A stretch of DNA of 5,740 nt from a bacterium (GTDB taxonomy: Bacteria; Bacillota_I; Bacilli_A; RF39; UBA660), in NCBI GenBank assembly GCA_014845975.1, contig RKAN01000084.1, positions 1 through 5,740 on the forward strand. The letters run 5' to 3'. The translations under genes and the position numbers were made by a program. Positions 1-5,166 of this stretch are shown here, in pieces (position 1 is the first letter of the stretch; each line of letters begins with the position of its first letter). A model generated the notes under the pieces. The model was not told the DNA's origin, did no database searches, and saw only the letters and a program-made list of their open reading frames with translations.

Positions 1-10
1 ATAATAAAAT

Positions 11-17
11 AAGGAGG
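11..17 (+). promoter_or_regulatory. Ribosome binding site of the bile salt hydrolase gene
   Basis: AAGGAGG lies 7 bases before the ATG at 25, a near-perfect Shine-Dalgarno match that fixes the start. The start is also fixed by chemistry, because the second codon encodes the cysteine nucleophile of the family. The promoter must lie upstream of the window. Confidence 0.9.
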
Positions 18-24
18 TTAAGAT

Positions 25-999
25 ATGTGTACAGCAGTTCATTTTAAAACAAAAAATAGTTATTTTGGTCGTAATTTAGACTATGAATATTCTTATCAAG
101 ATGAAATTACCATCACTCCTAGGAATTATCCTTTTCATTTTAAAGAAAAAGAGACAATTCAAAGTCATTATGCAATCATAGGAGTTGCTTATGTCATGGA
201 TGATTATCCTTTATATTATGATGCAATGAATGAAAAGGGATTAGCCATTGCTGGCTTAAACTTCGTAGGAAATTGTCAATACAATGAAAAAATAGAAGGA
301 AAAGATAATATTACCCAATACGAATTTATTCCTTGGATTTTAAGTCAATGTTCTACGGTAAAAGAGGCAAGAAGATTAATAGAAAATATGAACTTTTTAA
401 ACGTTCCATTTCATGAGAATCTTCCTTTAGCCCAATTACATTGGATGATTTCTGATTTGACAGAAAGTATTACAGTAGAAACAAAAAAGAAAGAAATTAT
501 GATATATGATAATCCTGTTGGAGTATTAACAAATAATCCTCCTTTTGAACAACAATTATTTGAACTTCGTAAATATATGGGACTAAGTTCTAAAAATCCA
601 AACAATACATTTTCTAATCAACTTGATTTGACTCCATATAGTAGAGGAATGGGAGCAATTGGATTACCAGGAGATTTATCTTCTGAGTCAAGATTTATAA
701 GAGCTTCTTTTATCAAAATGAATTCTGTTTCTAGTGAAGACGAAACAGAAAGTGTAAGTCAGTTTTTTCATATTTTAAATTCTGTTGAACAACAAAGAGG
801 TTGTTGTGAAGTAGAAACTGGAAAATATGAAATTACAATTTATAGTTCTTGCTGTAATTTAAATGAAGGAATTTACTATTATACAACTTATCATAATCAT
901 CAAATATCAGCTATTGATATACATCTTGAAAACTTAGATAGTAATCAACTAATTCGTTATCCAATGATTCAAGGAGAACAAATTTATAGACAAAATTAA
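25..999 (+). CDS. bsh: Choloylglycine hydrolase family protein, probable bile salt hydrolase
   Basis: This N-terminal nucleophile (Ntn) hydrolase should cleave the amide bond of glycine- or taurine-conjugated bile salts in the cytoplasm, releasing free bile acid and the amino acid. The 324-residue length is normal for the family. All expected catalytic positions are visible: Cys2, exposed as the nucleophile once Met1 is removed; Arg16 and Asp19 in FGRNLD; Asn79 in GLNF; Asn171 in LTNNP; and Arg223 in ESRFIR. The N terminus (MCTAVHFKTK, then TPRNYP) closely resembles Lactobacillus/Firmicute BSH proteins. The loop at 205-210 reads YSRGMG. From memory, an S-R-x loop has been linked to glycine-conjugate preference and G-x-G to taurine preference, so glycine preference is a weak guess. 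Penicillin V acylase is the main alternative, since the two activities share this fold and these residues. No terminator follows, so transcripts may run into the dehydrogenase gene 77 bases downstream. Confidence 0.93.
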   Translation: MCTAVHFKTKNSYFGRNLDYEYSYQDEITITPRNYPFHFKEKETIQSHYAIIGVAYVMDDYPLYYDAMNEKGLAIAGLNFVGNCQYNEKIEGKDNITQYEFIPWILSQCSTVKEARRLIENMNFLNVPFHENLPLAQLHWMISDLTESITVETKKKEIMIYDNPVGVLTNNPPFEQQLFELRKYMGLSSKNPNNTFSNQLDLTPYSRGMGAIGLPGDLSSESRFIRASFIKMNSVSSEDETESVSQFFHILNSVEQQRGCCEVETGKYEITIYSSCCNLNEGIYYYTTYHNHQISAIDIHLENLDSNQLIRYPMIQGEQIYRQN

Positions 1000-1017
1000 G
1001 TATAAAGATTCATCTTG

Positions 1018-1026
1018 TGGTATAAT
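1018..1026 (+). promoter_or_regulatory. Extended -10 promoter of the SDR gene
   Basis: TGGTATAAT is a perfect TATAAT (1021-1026) preceded by TG one base upstream, the extended -10 form used when the -35 box is poor. No good TTGACA is seen 16-18 bases upstream. Transcription should start near 1033, giving a leader of about 44 bases. The SDR gene can therefore be expressed independently of the hydrolase gene. Confidence 0.65.
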
Positions 1027-1029
1027 GAT

Positions 1030-1059
1030 TTAGAATAGAGAACCATTTCGATATTCTAA
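1030..1059 (+). promoter_or_regulatory. Inverted repeat over the SDR transcription start (possible operator)
   Basis: TTAGAATA (1030-1037) is exactly mirrored by TATTCTAA (1052-1059) around a 14-base centre. Within the centre, GAA (1040-1042) also mirrors TTC (1047-1049), so 11 of 15 positions are symmetric. The element starts 3 bases after the -10 box and covers the predicted start site, a typical place for a repressor to bind. As RNA it could instead form a 5' leader hairpin ending just before the ribosome binding site AAGGG (1061-1065). No regulator gene is adjacent, so the binding partner is unknown. Confidence 0.45.
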
Positions 1060-1076
1060 GAAGGGAAAGTGATACA

Positions 1077-1805
1077 ATGAAAGAAAAAGTAACAATTATT
1101 ACTGGAGGAGCAAGTGGAATCGGACTTGCTACTGCTAAAAAATTAATAGAAAAACAAGAAAATGTTGTGATTGTTGATTTAAATGATGAAGTAGAAAACA
1201 TTGCTTCTAATTTAGGCAGTCGCTGCCTTGGAATAAAATGTGATGTTTCAAACGAAGAAGATGTAAAAAATTGCATTCAAAAAACATTAGAACATTTTGG
1301 ACATATAGATTGCTTAGTAGCAAATGCTGGAATTGGTGGAAGTCCTAATAAAGCTCATGAAGTTAGTCTAGAAGAGTGGAATAAAGTTGTAGCAGTCAAT
1401 CAAACAGGTATCTTTTTAATGAATAAATATGTAATTGCAGAAATGCTTAAAACAGGTGGAGGAGCCATTGTCAATACTTCTTCTATGTATGGATTAGTAG
1501 GATCTGCTATGAGTTTTGCTTATTCTGCTACAAAAGGAGCAATTAACCAAATGACTCGTTCTTTAGCACTTACTTATGCTCGTGATAACATTCGTGTAAA
1601 TGCCATTGCTCCAGGATATGTAGATACTCCAATATTAGCACAAGTGCCTCAAGAAATGAAAGATATGATGGCAAATCAATTGCCAATTGGAAGACTTGGA
1701 AAAGATCAAGAAATTGCTAATCTAATTACTTATTTATTAAGTGATAATGCAACATTTATAACAGGTGCTATTGTTCCAATTGATGGTGGTTATACAGCAC
1801 AATAA
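1077..1805 (+). CDS. Short-chain dehydrogenase/reductase (SDR), possible hydroxysteroid dehydrogenase
   Basis: This is a classical cytoplasmic SDR oxidoreductase of 242 residues, close to the usual 250. The Rossmann motif TGGASGIG is at 9-16. An aspartate at the end of the second strand (Asp34 in VIVDLND) predicts NAD(H) rather than NADP(H). NAG is at 83-85 and Asn108 is the structural or catalytic asparagine. Ser136, Tyr149 and Lys153 form the catalytic triad, with Tyr and Lys in YSATK. APGYVDTP (178-185) and IDGGY (235-239) are also typical. The substrate cannot be read from sequence. FabG-like, sugar and alcohol dehydrogenases share this pattern, as do the bacterial 7-alpha- and 3-alpha-hydroxysteroid dehydrogenases. 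Position just after a bile salt hydrolase makes a bile acid hydroxysteroid dehydrogenase an attractive inference, not a demonstrated one. The ATG has AAGGG at 1061-1065, 11 bases upstream, which is slightly long spacing. Confidence 0.9.
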   Translation: MKEKVTIITGGASGIGLATAKKLIEKQENVVIVDLNDEVENIASNLGSRCLGIKCDVSNEEDVKNCIQKTLEHFGHIDCLVANAGIGGSPNKAHEVSLEEWNKVVAVNQTGIFLMNKYVIAEMLKTGGGAIVNTSSMYGLVGSAMSFAYSATKGAINQMTRSLALTYARDNIRVNAIAPGYVDTPILAQVPQEMKDMMANQLPIGRLGKDQEIANLITYLLSDNATFITGAIVPIDGGYTAQ

Positions 1806-1832
1806 ATACTAATTTATAATTAGTATTTTTTT
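1805..1832 (+). terminator. Intrinsic terminator after the SDR gene
   Basis: AATACTAATT (1805-1814) and AATTAGTATT (1818-1827) form a perfect 10-bp stem with a TAT loop. It is followed directly by a T tract (1826-1832). The stem begins at the last base of the SDR stop codon. It is AT-rich but has the full stem plus U-tail layout, and it separates the bile-related genes from the repair operon. Confidence 0.85.
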
Positions 1833-1840
1833 GATATAAT
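1832..1840 (+). promoter_or_regulatory. Extended -10 promoter of the ogt-tag operon
   Basis: TGATATAAT contains a perfect TATAAT (1835-1840) with an upstream TG in extended -10 position. It abuts the T tract of the preceding terminator, and any -35 element would fall inside that terminator, where no good match is seen. Transcription would start about 1846-1848, leaving a very short leader that carries the ribosome binding site GAGGTG (1847-1852). Confidence 0.6.
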
Positions 1841-1857
1841 AAAAGCGAGGTGTTATT

Positions 1858-2394
1858 ATGTTTGTCCAAAGATATTCAACAAATTCTCAATTTTCTGATA
1901 TTTTAATGAGTAGTGATGGAACCTACTTGACAGGATTGTGGTTTGAACATTCAAGAGATTCAAAGAAACATCAAAGTGATTTAACTTTTAAAAATTTACC
2001 AATTTTTGATCAAACAAAAACATGGCTTGATCTTTATTTTTCTGGCCAAGTACCTAATTTTATCCCACTTTATAAAATAAACAACTTAACTCCTTTTAGA
2101 AAACAAGTAATAGAAATCATGAAAGAGATTCCTTATGGAAATGTGGTAACTTATCAAGATATTGCTAACAAAATTGCCAAAATAAACGGAATTTCTAAAA
2201 TGTCTGCTCAAGCTGTTGGAGGAGCTGTAGGTTGGAATCCTATTTGTCTTATTATTCCTTGCCATAGAGTTGTTGGTACCAGTGGCAGTTTAACAGGATA
2301 TGGTGGAGGTATTCAGAATAAAGTGAAATTATTAGAATTAGAAAAACTAGATATGTCCCAATTTAAAATTCCAACAAAAGGAACTGCTTTATGA
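1858..2394 (+). CDS. ogt: Methylated-DNA-[protein]-cysteine S-methyltransferase (O6-alkylguanine repair)
   Basis: This suicide repair protein transfers an alkyl group from O6-alkylguanine (and O4-alkylthymine) in DNA to its own cysteine. At 178 residues it has a poorly conserved N-terminal domain (about 1-75) and the conserved DNA-binding methyltransferase domain from TPFRKQV (78-84) onward. The acceptor Cys135 lies in PCHRVVG (134-140). His136 and Glu162 (in KLLELE) complete the Cys-His-Glu network, with the same 27-residue Cys-Glu spacing as the human enzyme. Asn127 in GWNP is the hinge asparagine. The recognition helix is around 113-123 and reads MSAQAVGG. The usual Arg finger position (ARAVGG in human and E. 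coli proteins) is Gln118 here, a change I recall in other Firmicute homologues. RBS GAGGTG sits 5 bases before the ATG. The gene overlaps tag by four bases, forming an alkylation-repair operon. Confidence 0.93.
   Translation: MFVQRYSTNSQFSDILMSSDGTYLTGLWFEHSRDSKKHQSDLTFKNLPIFDQTKTWLDLYFSGQVPNFIPLYKINNLTPFRKQVIEIMKEIPYGNVVTYQDIANKIAKINGISKMSAQAVGGAVGWNPICLIIPCHRVVGTSGSLTGYGGGIQNKVKLLELEKLDMSQFKIPTKGTAL
2376..2383 (+). promoter_or_regulatory. Ribosome binding site of tag, inside ogt
   Basis: AAAAGGAA lies within the last ogt codons, 7 bases before the tag ATG at 2391. Together with the ATGA stop/start overlap (2391-2394), it supports translation of tag both by re-initiation after ogt and by direct ribosome loading. 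Confidence 0.7.
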
Positions 2395-2942
2395 TTCGAT
2401 GTAAATGGTGTAATTTAAATAATCCAAAGTATATTGAATATCATGATAAAGAGTGGGGAGTTTTCAATTCTAACGAATCCTATTTGTTTGAAATGTTGCT
2501 ATTAGAATCTTTTCAAGCCGGACTTTCTTGGGAATGCATTTTAAATAAAAGAGACAATTTTAAAAAGGCTTATGATCAGTTTAATTTAGAAAAAATATGT
2601 TCTTATGATGAAACTAAAATAGAAGAACTTTTACAAAATAAAGGAATTATAAGAAATCGTTTAAAAATTAAAGCAAGTATTACGAATGCAAAAATATTTC
2701 GTCAAATTCAAAATGAGTATGGTTCCTTTTACAACTACCTAAAAATATTTACAAAGGATCAAATATTTTATGAATGGAATCAAACAAGATCCGATTTATC
2801 AGATGCTATTTCAAAAGACTTAATGAAACGTGGTATGCGGTTTGTTGGAACAACAATTATCTATTCTTATTTACAGGCAATTGGAATTATCGTTTCGCAT
2901 GATAAAGAATGTTTTTTATTTCAAAACAAAGAAAAATCTTGA
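2391..2942 (+). CDS. tag: DNA-3-methyladenine glycosylase I
   Basis: This base-excision repair enzyme removes 3-methyladenine from alkylated DNA. The 183-residue length compares with 187 for E. coli Tag, and the sequences align nearly end to end. The zinc-binding residues Cys4, His18, His170 and Cys174 are all present. The aromatic and acidic pocket residues are Tyr17 in YIEYHD, Glu39 in LLLES and Trp47 in AGLSW, matching E. coli Tyr16, Glu38 and Trp46. The helix-hairpin-helix region is around GIIRNRLKI (85-93), and the family signature KRGMRFVGTTI is at 146-156. Its pairing with ogt is functionally sensible: one protein reverses O6-methylguanine while the other excises 3-methyladenine, and both lesions arise from the same methylating agents. 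The stop codon lies within the left arm and loop of the following terminator. Confidence 0.96.
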   Translation: MIRCKWCNLNNPKYIEYHDKEWGVFNSNESYLFEMLLLESFQAGLSWECILNKRDNFKKAYDQFNLEKICSYDETKIEELLQNKGIIRNRLKIKASITNAKIFRQIQNEYGSFYNYLKIFTKDQIFYEWNQTRSDLSDAISKDLMKRGMRFVGTTIIYSYLQAIGIIVSHDKECFLFQNKEKS

Positions 2943-2961
2943 TTTAAAAACAAGATTTTTT
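2932..2961 (+). terminator. Intrinsic terminator of the ogt-tag operon
   Basis: AAAAATCTTG (2932-2941) pairs perfectly with CAAGATTTTT (2951-2960) around a 9-base loop, with a run of six T at 2956-2961. The left arm lies inside the last tag codons, so the gene end and the terminator share bases. Confidence 0.85.
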
Positions 2962-3053
2962 GTTAGTTTTCAAATGAATTATTTTACATAAAATTAAATA
3001 ATTTAGTAAAAGGATAAATTATAAACTTTGTCTTTTTGTAATATAAAAGATAG

Positions 3054-3146
3054 ATTTTAAAACAATTAAAAGATAAAAAAGTATTTTTATTTGGAATAGC
3101 AGGGTATGGTGGAAGTGAGAAATATTTTGAAAAAATAGTAATTTAA
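3054..3146 (+). pseudogene. Remnant of a flavodoxin-like protein gene
   Basis: Between an in-frame TAG (3051-3053) and TAA (3144-3146), the + strand encodes 30 residues. They include the stretch LKDKKVFLFGIAGYGG, continuing SEKYFEKI. This strongly resembles the central strand and following loop of a family of flavodoxin-like proteins, where I recall patterns such as KKVFLFGTAGFGGSEEYF. There is no start codon or ribosome binding site, and a functional flavodoxin would need roughly 150 or more residues. Reading the same frame further upstream (from about 3000) gives NLVKG, stop, IINFVFL, stop, YKR, stop, which could be more of the same domain after decay. That part is weak. The downstream half of the domain is not recognisable. 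I infer a dead gene, left by deletion and point mutation. A random match is unlikely given the run of specific glycine and aromatic residues. Confidence 0.55.
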
Positions 3147-3252
3147 ATTTGAAATATTGTATAAAATTATTACAATTGATTGTTAATGTATAGATATTAC
3201 TCCAATTTTATTTTTGTGTATTAATGTTTCTACATACTAAAAAAATTGATTA

Positions 3253-3281
3253 TTGAATAAAAATATTGAAAATAATACAAT
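3253..3281 (+). promoter_or_regulatory. Promoter of ohyA
   Basis: TTGAAT (3253-3258) and TACAAT (3276-3281) are separated by exactly 17 bases. This is the best sigma-A-type -35/-10 pair in the gap, with 4 of 6 and 5 of 6 matches to consensus. Transcription would start near 3288, giving a leader of about 25 bases with the ribosome binding site AAGGAGGA at 3299-3306. Confidence 0.6.
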
Positions 3282-3288
3282 TTAACTG

Positions 3289-3296
3289 ATGATCAT
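3289..3296 (+). promoter_or_regulatory. 8-bp palindrome at the predicted ohyA start site (possible operator)
   Basis: ATGATCAT is a perfect palindrome that falls at the predicted transcription start, between the -10 box and the ribosome binding site. It could be the core of a binding site for the TetR-family regulator encoded downstream. An 8-bp palindrome in AT-rich DNA is weak evidence by itself. Confidence 0.25.
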
Positions 3297-3312
3297 ATAA
3301 GGAGGAATATTT

Positions 3313-5103
3313 ATGTATTATGGATCAGGAACATATGAAGCATTTGCTCGCCCAGAAAAACCAGAAGGAGTAGATAAAAAATCTGCCTATATAATTGGTA
3401 CAGGTTTAGCAGGTCTTTCAGCAGCATTCTATTTAGTAAGAGATGGACAAATGAAAGGAGAACATATTCATTTATTAGAAAAATTAGATTTAGCCGGTGG
3501 ATCATGTGATGGAAGAAAGGATGTCACTAAAGGATTTTATATGCGTGGTGGACGTGAAATGGATAATCACTTTGAATGTATGTGGGATATGTTTAGAAGC
3601 GTTCCATCAATTGAAACACCAAATATATCAGTATTAGATGAATATTATTGGCTTAATAAACATGACCCAAATTATTCACTATGTAGAGCAACTATAAATT
3701 GTGGTGAAGATGCACATACTGATAAAATGTTTAAACTGGATAGAAAATCATCAATTGCATTATCTAAACTATTTATTACACCAGAAAAGGATTTAGAAAA
3801 TAAAAAAATTTCTGATGTATTGCCAGACTCATTTTGGGAAACTAATTTTTGGTTATATTGGCAAACAATGTTTGCATTTCAAAAATGGTCATCTGCATTA
3901 GAAATGAAAAGATATCTATGTAGATATGTTCATCATATAGATGGATTACCAGATTTTTCAGCTTTAAGATTTACTAAATATAATCAATATGAATCAATGA
4001 TTTTACCACTTACAAAATATTTAGAAAGTAATGGCGTAAAAATTGAATATGGAATAGATGTTAAAAATGTTATATTTGAATCTAAACAAAATAAAAAAGT
4101 AGCAACTCAAATTATATATGAGAATGAAGGACAAGAAAAAACAATAGATTTAATAGAAGACGATTTAGTATTTATTACAAATGGTTGTTGTACAGATACA
4201 TCTTGTTATGGAGATCAAAATAATGCACCTGATTTATCAACAATAAAAAATGGAAATGGTGAATCATGGGATTTATGGAAAAATATTGCTTCACAGGCTT
4301 CTAATGGTGAATTTGGTAATCCAGATAAATTCTGTGGTAATGTAGATTTAACAAACTGGATGAGTGCGACTATAGAAGTAAGTGATGAAAATGTAATGAA
4401 ACATATTATAGATATATGTAAACGTGACCCAAGAAAAGGAAAAGTTACAACAGGAGGAATTGTAACTGTAAAAGATAGTACAGAAAATTGGTATTTATCT
4501 TGGACAATTAATAGACAACCACAATTTAAATCTCAAAATAAAAATAGTGTTTTAGTTTGGGTATATGCTTTAAATACTAATAAACCAGGTAATTTTATAG
4601 AAAAATCAATAAAAACATGTACAGGAAAAGAAATATGTGAAGAATGGCTATATCATATAGGAATTCCAACGAATGAAATCGAAAAGTATGCTGATAAATG
4701 TAATACAACAACATGCTATATGCCATATATAAATGCATTTTTTCAACCACGTGAAGAAAAAGATAGACCACTTGTAGTTCCAAAAGAATCAATTAACTTT
4801 GCATTTGTTGGACAATTTGCCGAAACACCAAGAGATACAATATTTACTACAGAATATTCAATACGTACAGGTATGGAGGCAGTTTATACACTTTTAAAAG
4901 TAGATAGAGCTGTGCCAGAAGTTTGGGGTAGTAAATATGATGTTAGAGAACTATTGAAAGCTTGTTATTATGCTGTAGATAAAAAATCAGTTGATGAACT
5001 TCCATTAACATTTGCTGAAAAGCAAGCTATAAAAATAGTTAAAAAGAAAATCAAAGGAACTGATCTTGAAATATTATTTAAAGAAAGTGGTTTATTTAAA
5101 TAA
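3313..5103 (+). CDS. ohyA: Oleate hydratase (FAD-dependent, MCRA family)
   Basis: This enzyme adds water to the cis-9 double bond of unsaturated fatty acids such as oleate, palmitoleate or linoleate, giving 10-hydroxy fatty acids that are less toxic to the cell. FAD binds but is not consumed in a net redox reaction. The protein (596 residues) is nearly colinear with S. aureus OhyA (591), from MYYGSGTYEAFARP through KKIKGT near the end. The dinucleotide-binding motif GTGLAG is at 29-34. The signature RGGREMDNHFE (78-88) contains catalytic Glu82, and Tyr201 in KRYLCRY matches the S. aureus active-site tyrosine. FTKYNQYES (220-228) and FAETPRDTIFTTEYS (502-516) are family blocks near the cofactor and substrate. 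The C-terminal stretch from about 570 is lysine-rich and amphipathic (VKKKIKGTDLEILFK), like the segment that attaches the S. aureus enzyme to membranes. Ribosome binding site AAGGAGGA precedes the ATG by 6 bases. ATA is the main isoleucine codon, unlike the genes to the left. Confidence 0.97.
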   Translation: MYYGSGTYEAFARPEKPEGVDKKSAYIIGTGLAGLSAAFYLVRDGQMKGEHIHLLEKLDLAGGSCDGRKDVTKGFYMRGGREMDNHFECMWDMFRSVPSIETPNISVLDEYYWLNKHDPNYSLCRATINCGEDAHTDKMFKLDRKSSIALSKLFITPEKDLENKKISDVLPDSFWETNFWLYWQTMFAFQKWSSALEMKRYLCRYVHHIDGLPDFSALRFTKYNQYESMILPLTKYLESNGVKIEYGIDVKNVIFESKQNKKVATQIIYENEGQEKTIDLIEDDLVFITNGCCTDTSCYGDQNNAPDLSTIKNGNGESWDLWKNIASQASNGEFGNPDKFCGNVDLTNWMSATIEVSDENVMKHIIDICKRDPRKGKVTTGGIVTVKDSTENWYLSWTINRQPQFKSQNKNSVLVWVYALNTNKPGNFIEKSIKTCTGKEICEEWLYHIGIPTNEIEKYADKCNTTTCYMPYINAFFQPREEKDRPLVVPKESINFAFVGQFAETPRDTIFTTEYSIRTGMEAVYTLLKVDRAVPEVWGSKYDVRELLKACYYAVDKKSVDELPLTFAEKQAIKIVKKKIKGTDLEILFKESGLFK

Positions 5104-5108
5104 AAATT

Positions 5109-5137
5109 AATATGAAATATTTATTTCATATTTTTTT
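5109..5137 (+). terminator. Intrinsic terminator of ohyA
   Basis: AATATGAAAT (5109-5118) pairs perfectly with ATTTCATATT (5123-5132) around a 4-base loop, followed by a run of T ending at 5137. It begins 5 bases after the ohyA stop. The TetR gene beyond it is therefore probably transcribed mainly from its own promoter. Confidence 0.85.
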
Positions 5138-5141
5138 AATG

Positions 5142-5155
5142 TATAATATATTGTA
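5142..5155 (+). promoter_or_regulatory. -10 box of the TetR gene overlapping an imperfect dyad
   Basis: TATAAT (5142-5147) lies just after the terminator T tract, with no good -35 match. The same bases form an imperfect dyad: AATATATT (5145-5152) is palindromic, and flanking TA (5142-5143) mirrors TA (5154-5155). A TetR regulator often represses its own gene through such a site, but in this AT-rich context the dyad may be chance. The ribosome binding site TAGGTGA is at 5154-5160, so the leader would be very short. Confidence 0.45.
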
Positions 5156-5166
5156 GGTGATAAATA

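Larger units (their letters stand above)
2962..3298. other. Long AT-rich gap without an intact gene
   Basis: About 340 bases, much longer than the other gaps in this window (52-77 bases). No open reading frame of useful size and no tRNA or riboswitch-like structure is evident. It holds a decayed flavodoxin-like gene fragment on the + strand (about 3054-3146), a short dyad ACAAT-TG-ATTGT (3172-3183), and the ohyA promoter (3253-3281). The rest appears to be degraded AT-rich sequence. Confidence 0.7.

Noticed and set aside
411..605. Reverse-strand ORF of 64 codons inside bsh
   Set aside because: Lies wholly within a well-supported gene, has no family resemblance and no convincing ribosome binding site. 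It is a shadow frame.
1005..1016. AAGAT-TC-ATCTT inverted repeat after bsh as a terminator
   Set aside because: The 2-base loop and 5-bp stem are too small and no T tract follows, so bsh has no visible terminator.
1010..1276. Reverse-strand ORF of 88 codons over the SDR start
   Set aside because: Overlaps the SDR Rossmann region and promoter, and its composition is that of a mirrored coding frame. No recognisable protein.
3176..3204. Alternative ohyA promoter with TTGATT at 3176-3181
   Set aside because: No acceptable -10 hexamer occurs at 16-18 bases spacing. The pair at 3253-3281 is clearly better.
3311..3505. Leucine-rich reverse-strand ORF over the ohyA start, which could look like a membrane peptide
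   Set aside because: The hydrophobicity comes from reading AT-rich coding DNA backwards. It overlaps the conserved FAD-binding region of ohyA.
4595..4792. Hydrophobic reverse-strand ORF inside ohyA
   Set aside because: Same reason: a shadow of conserved ohyA sequence, with no independent start signal.
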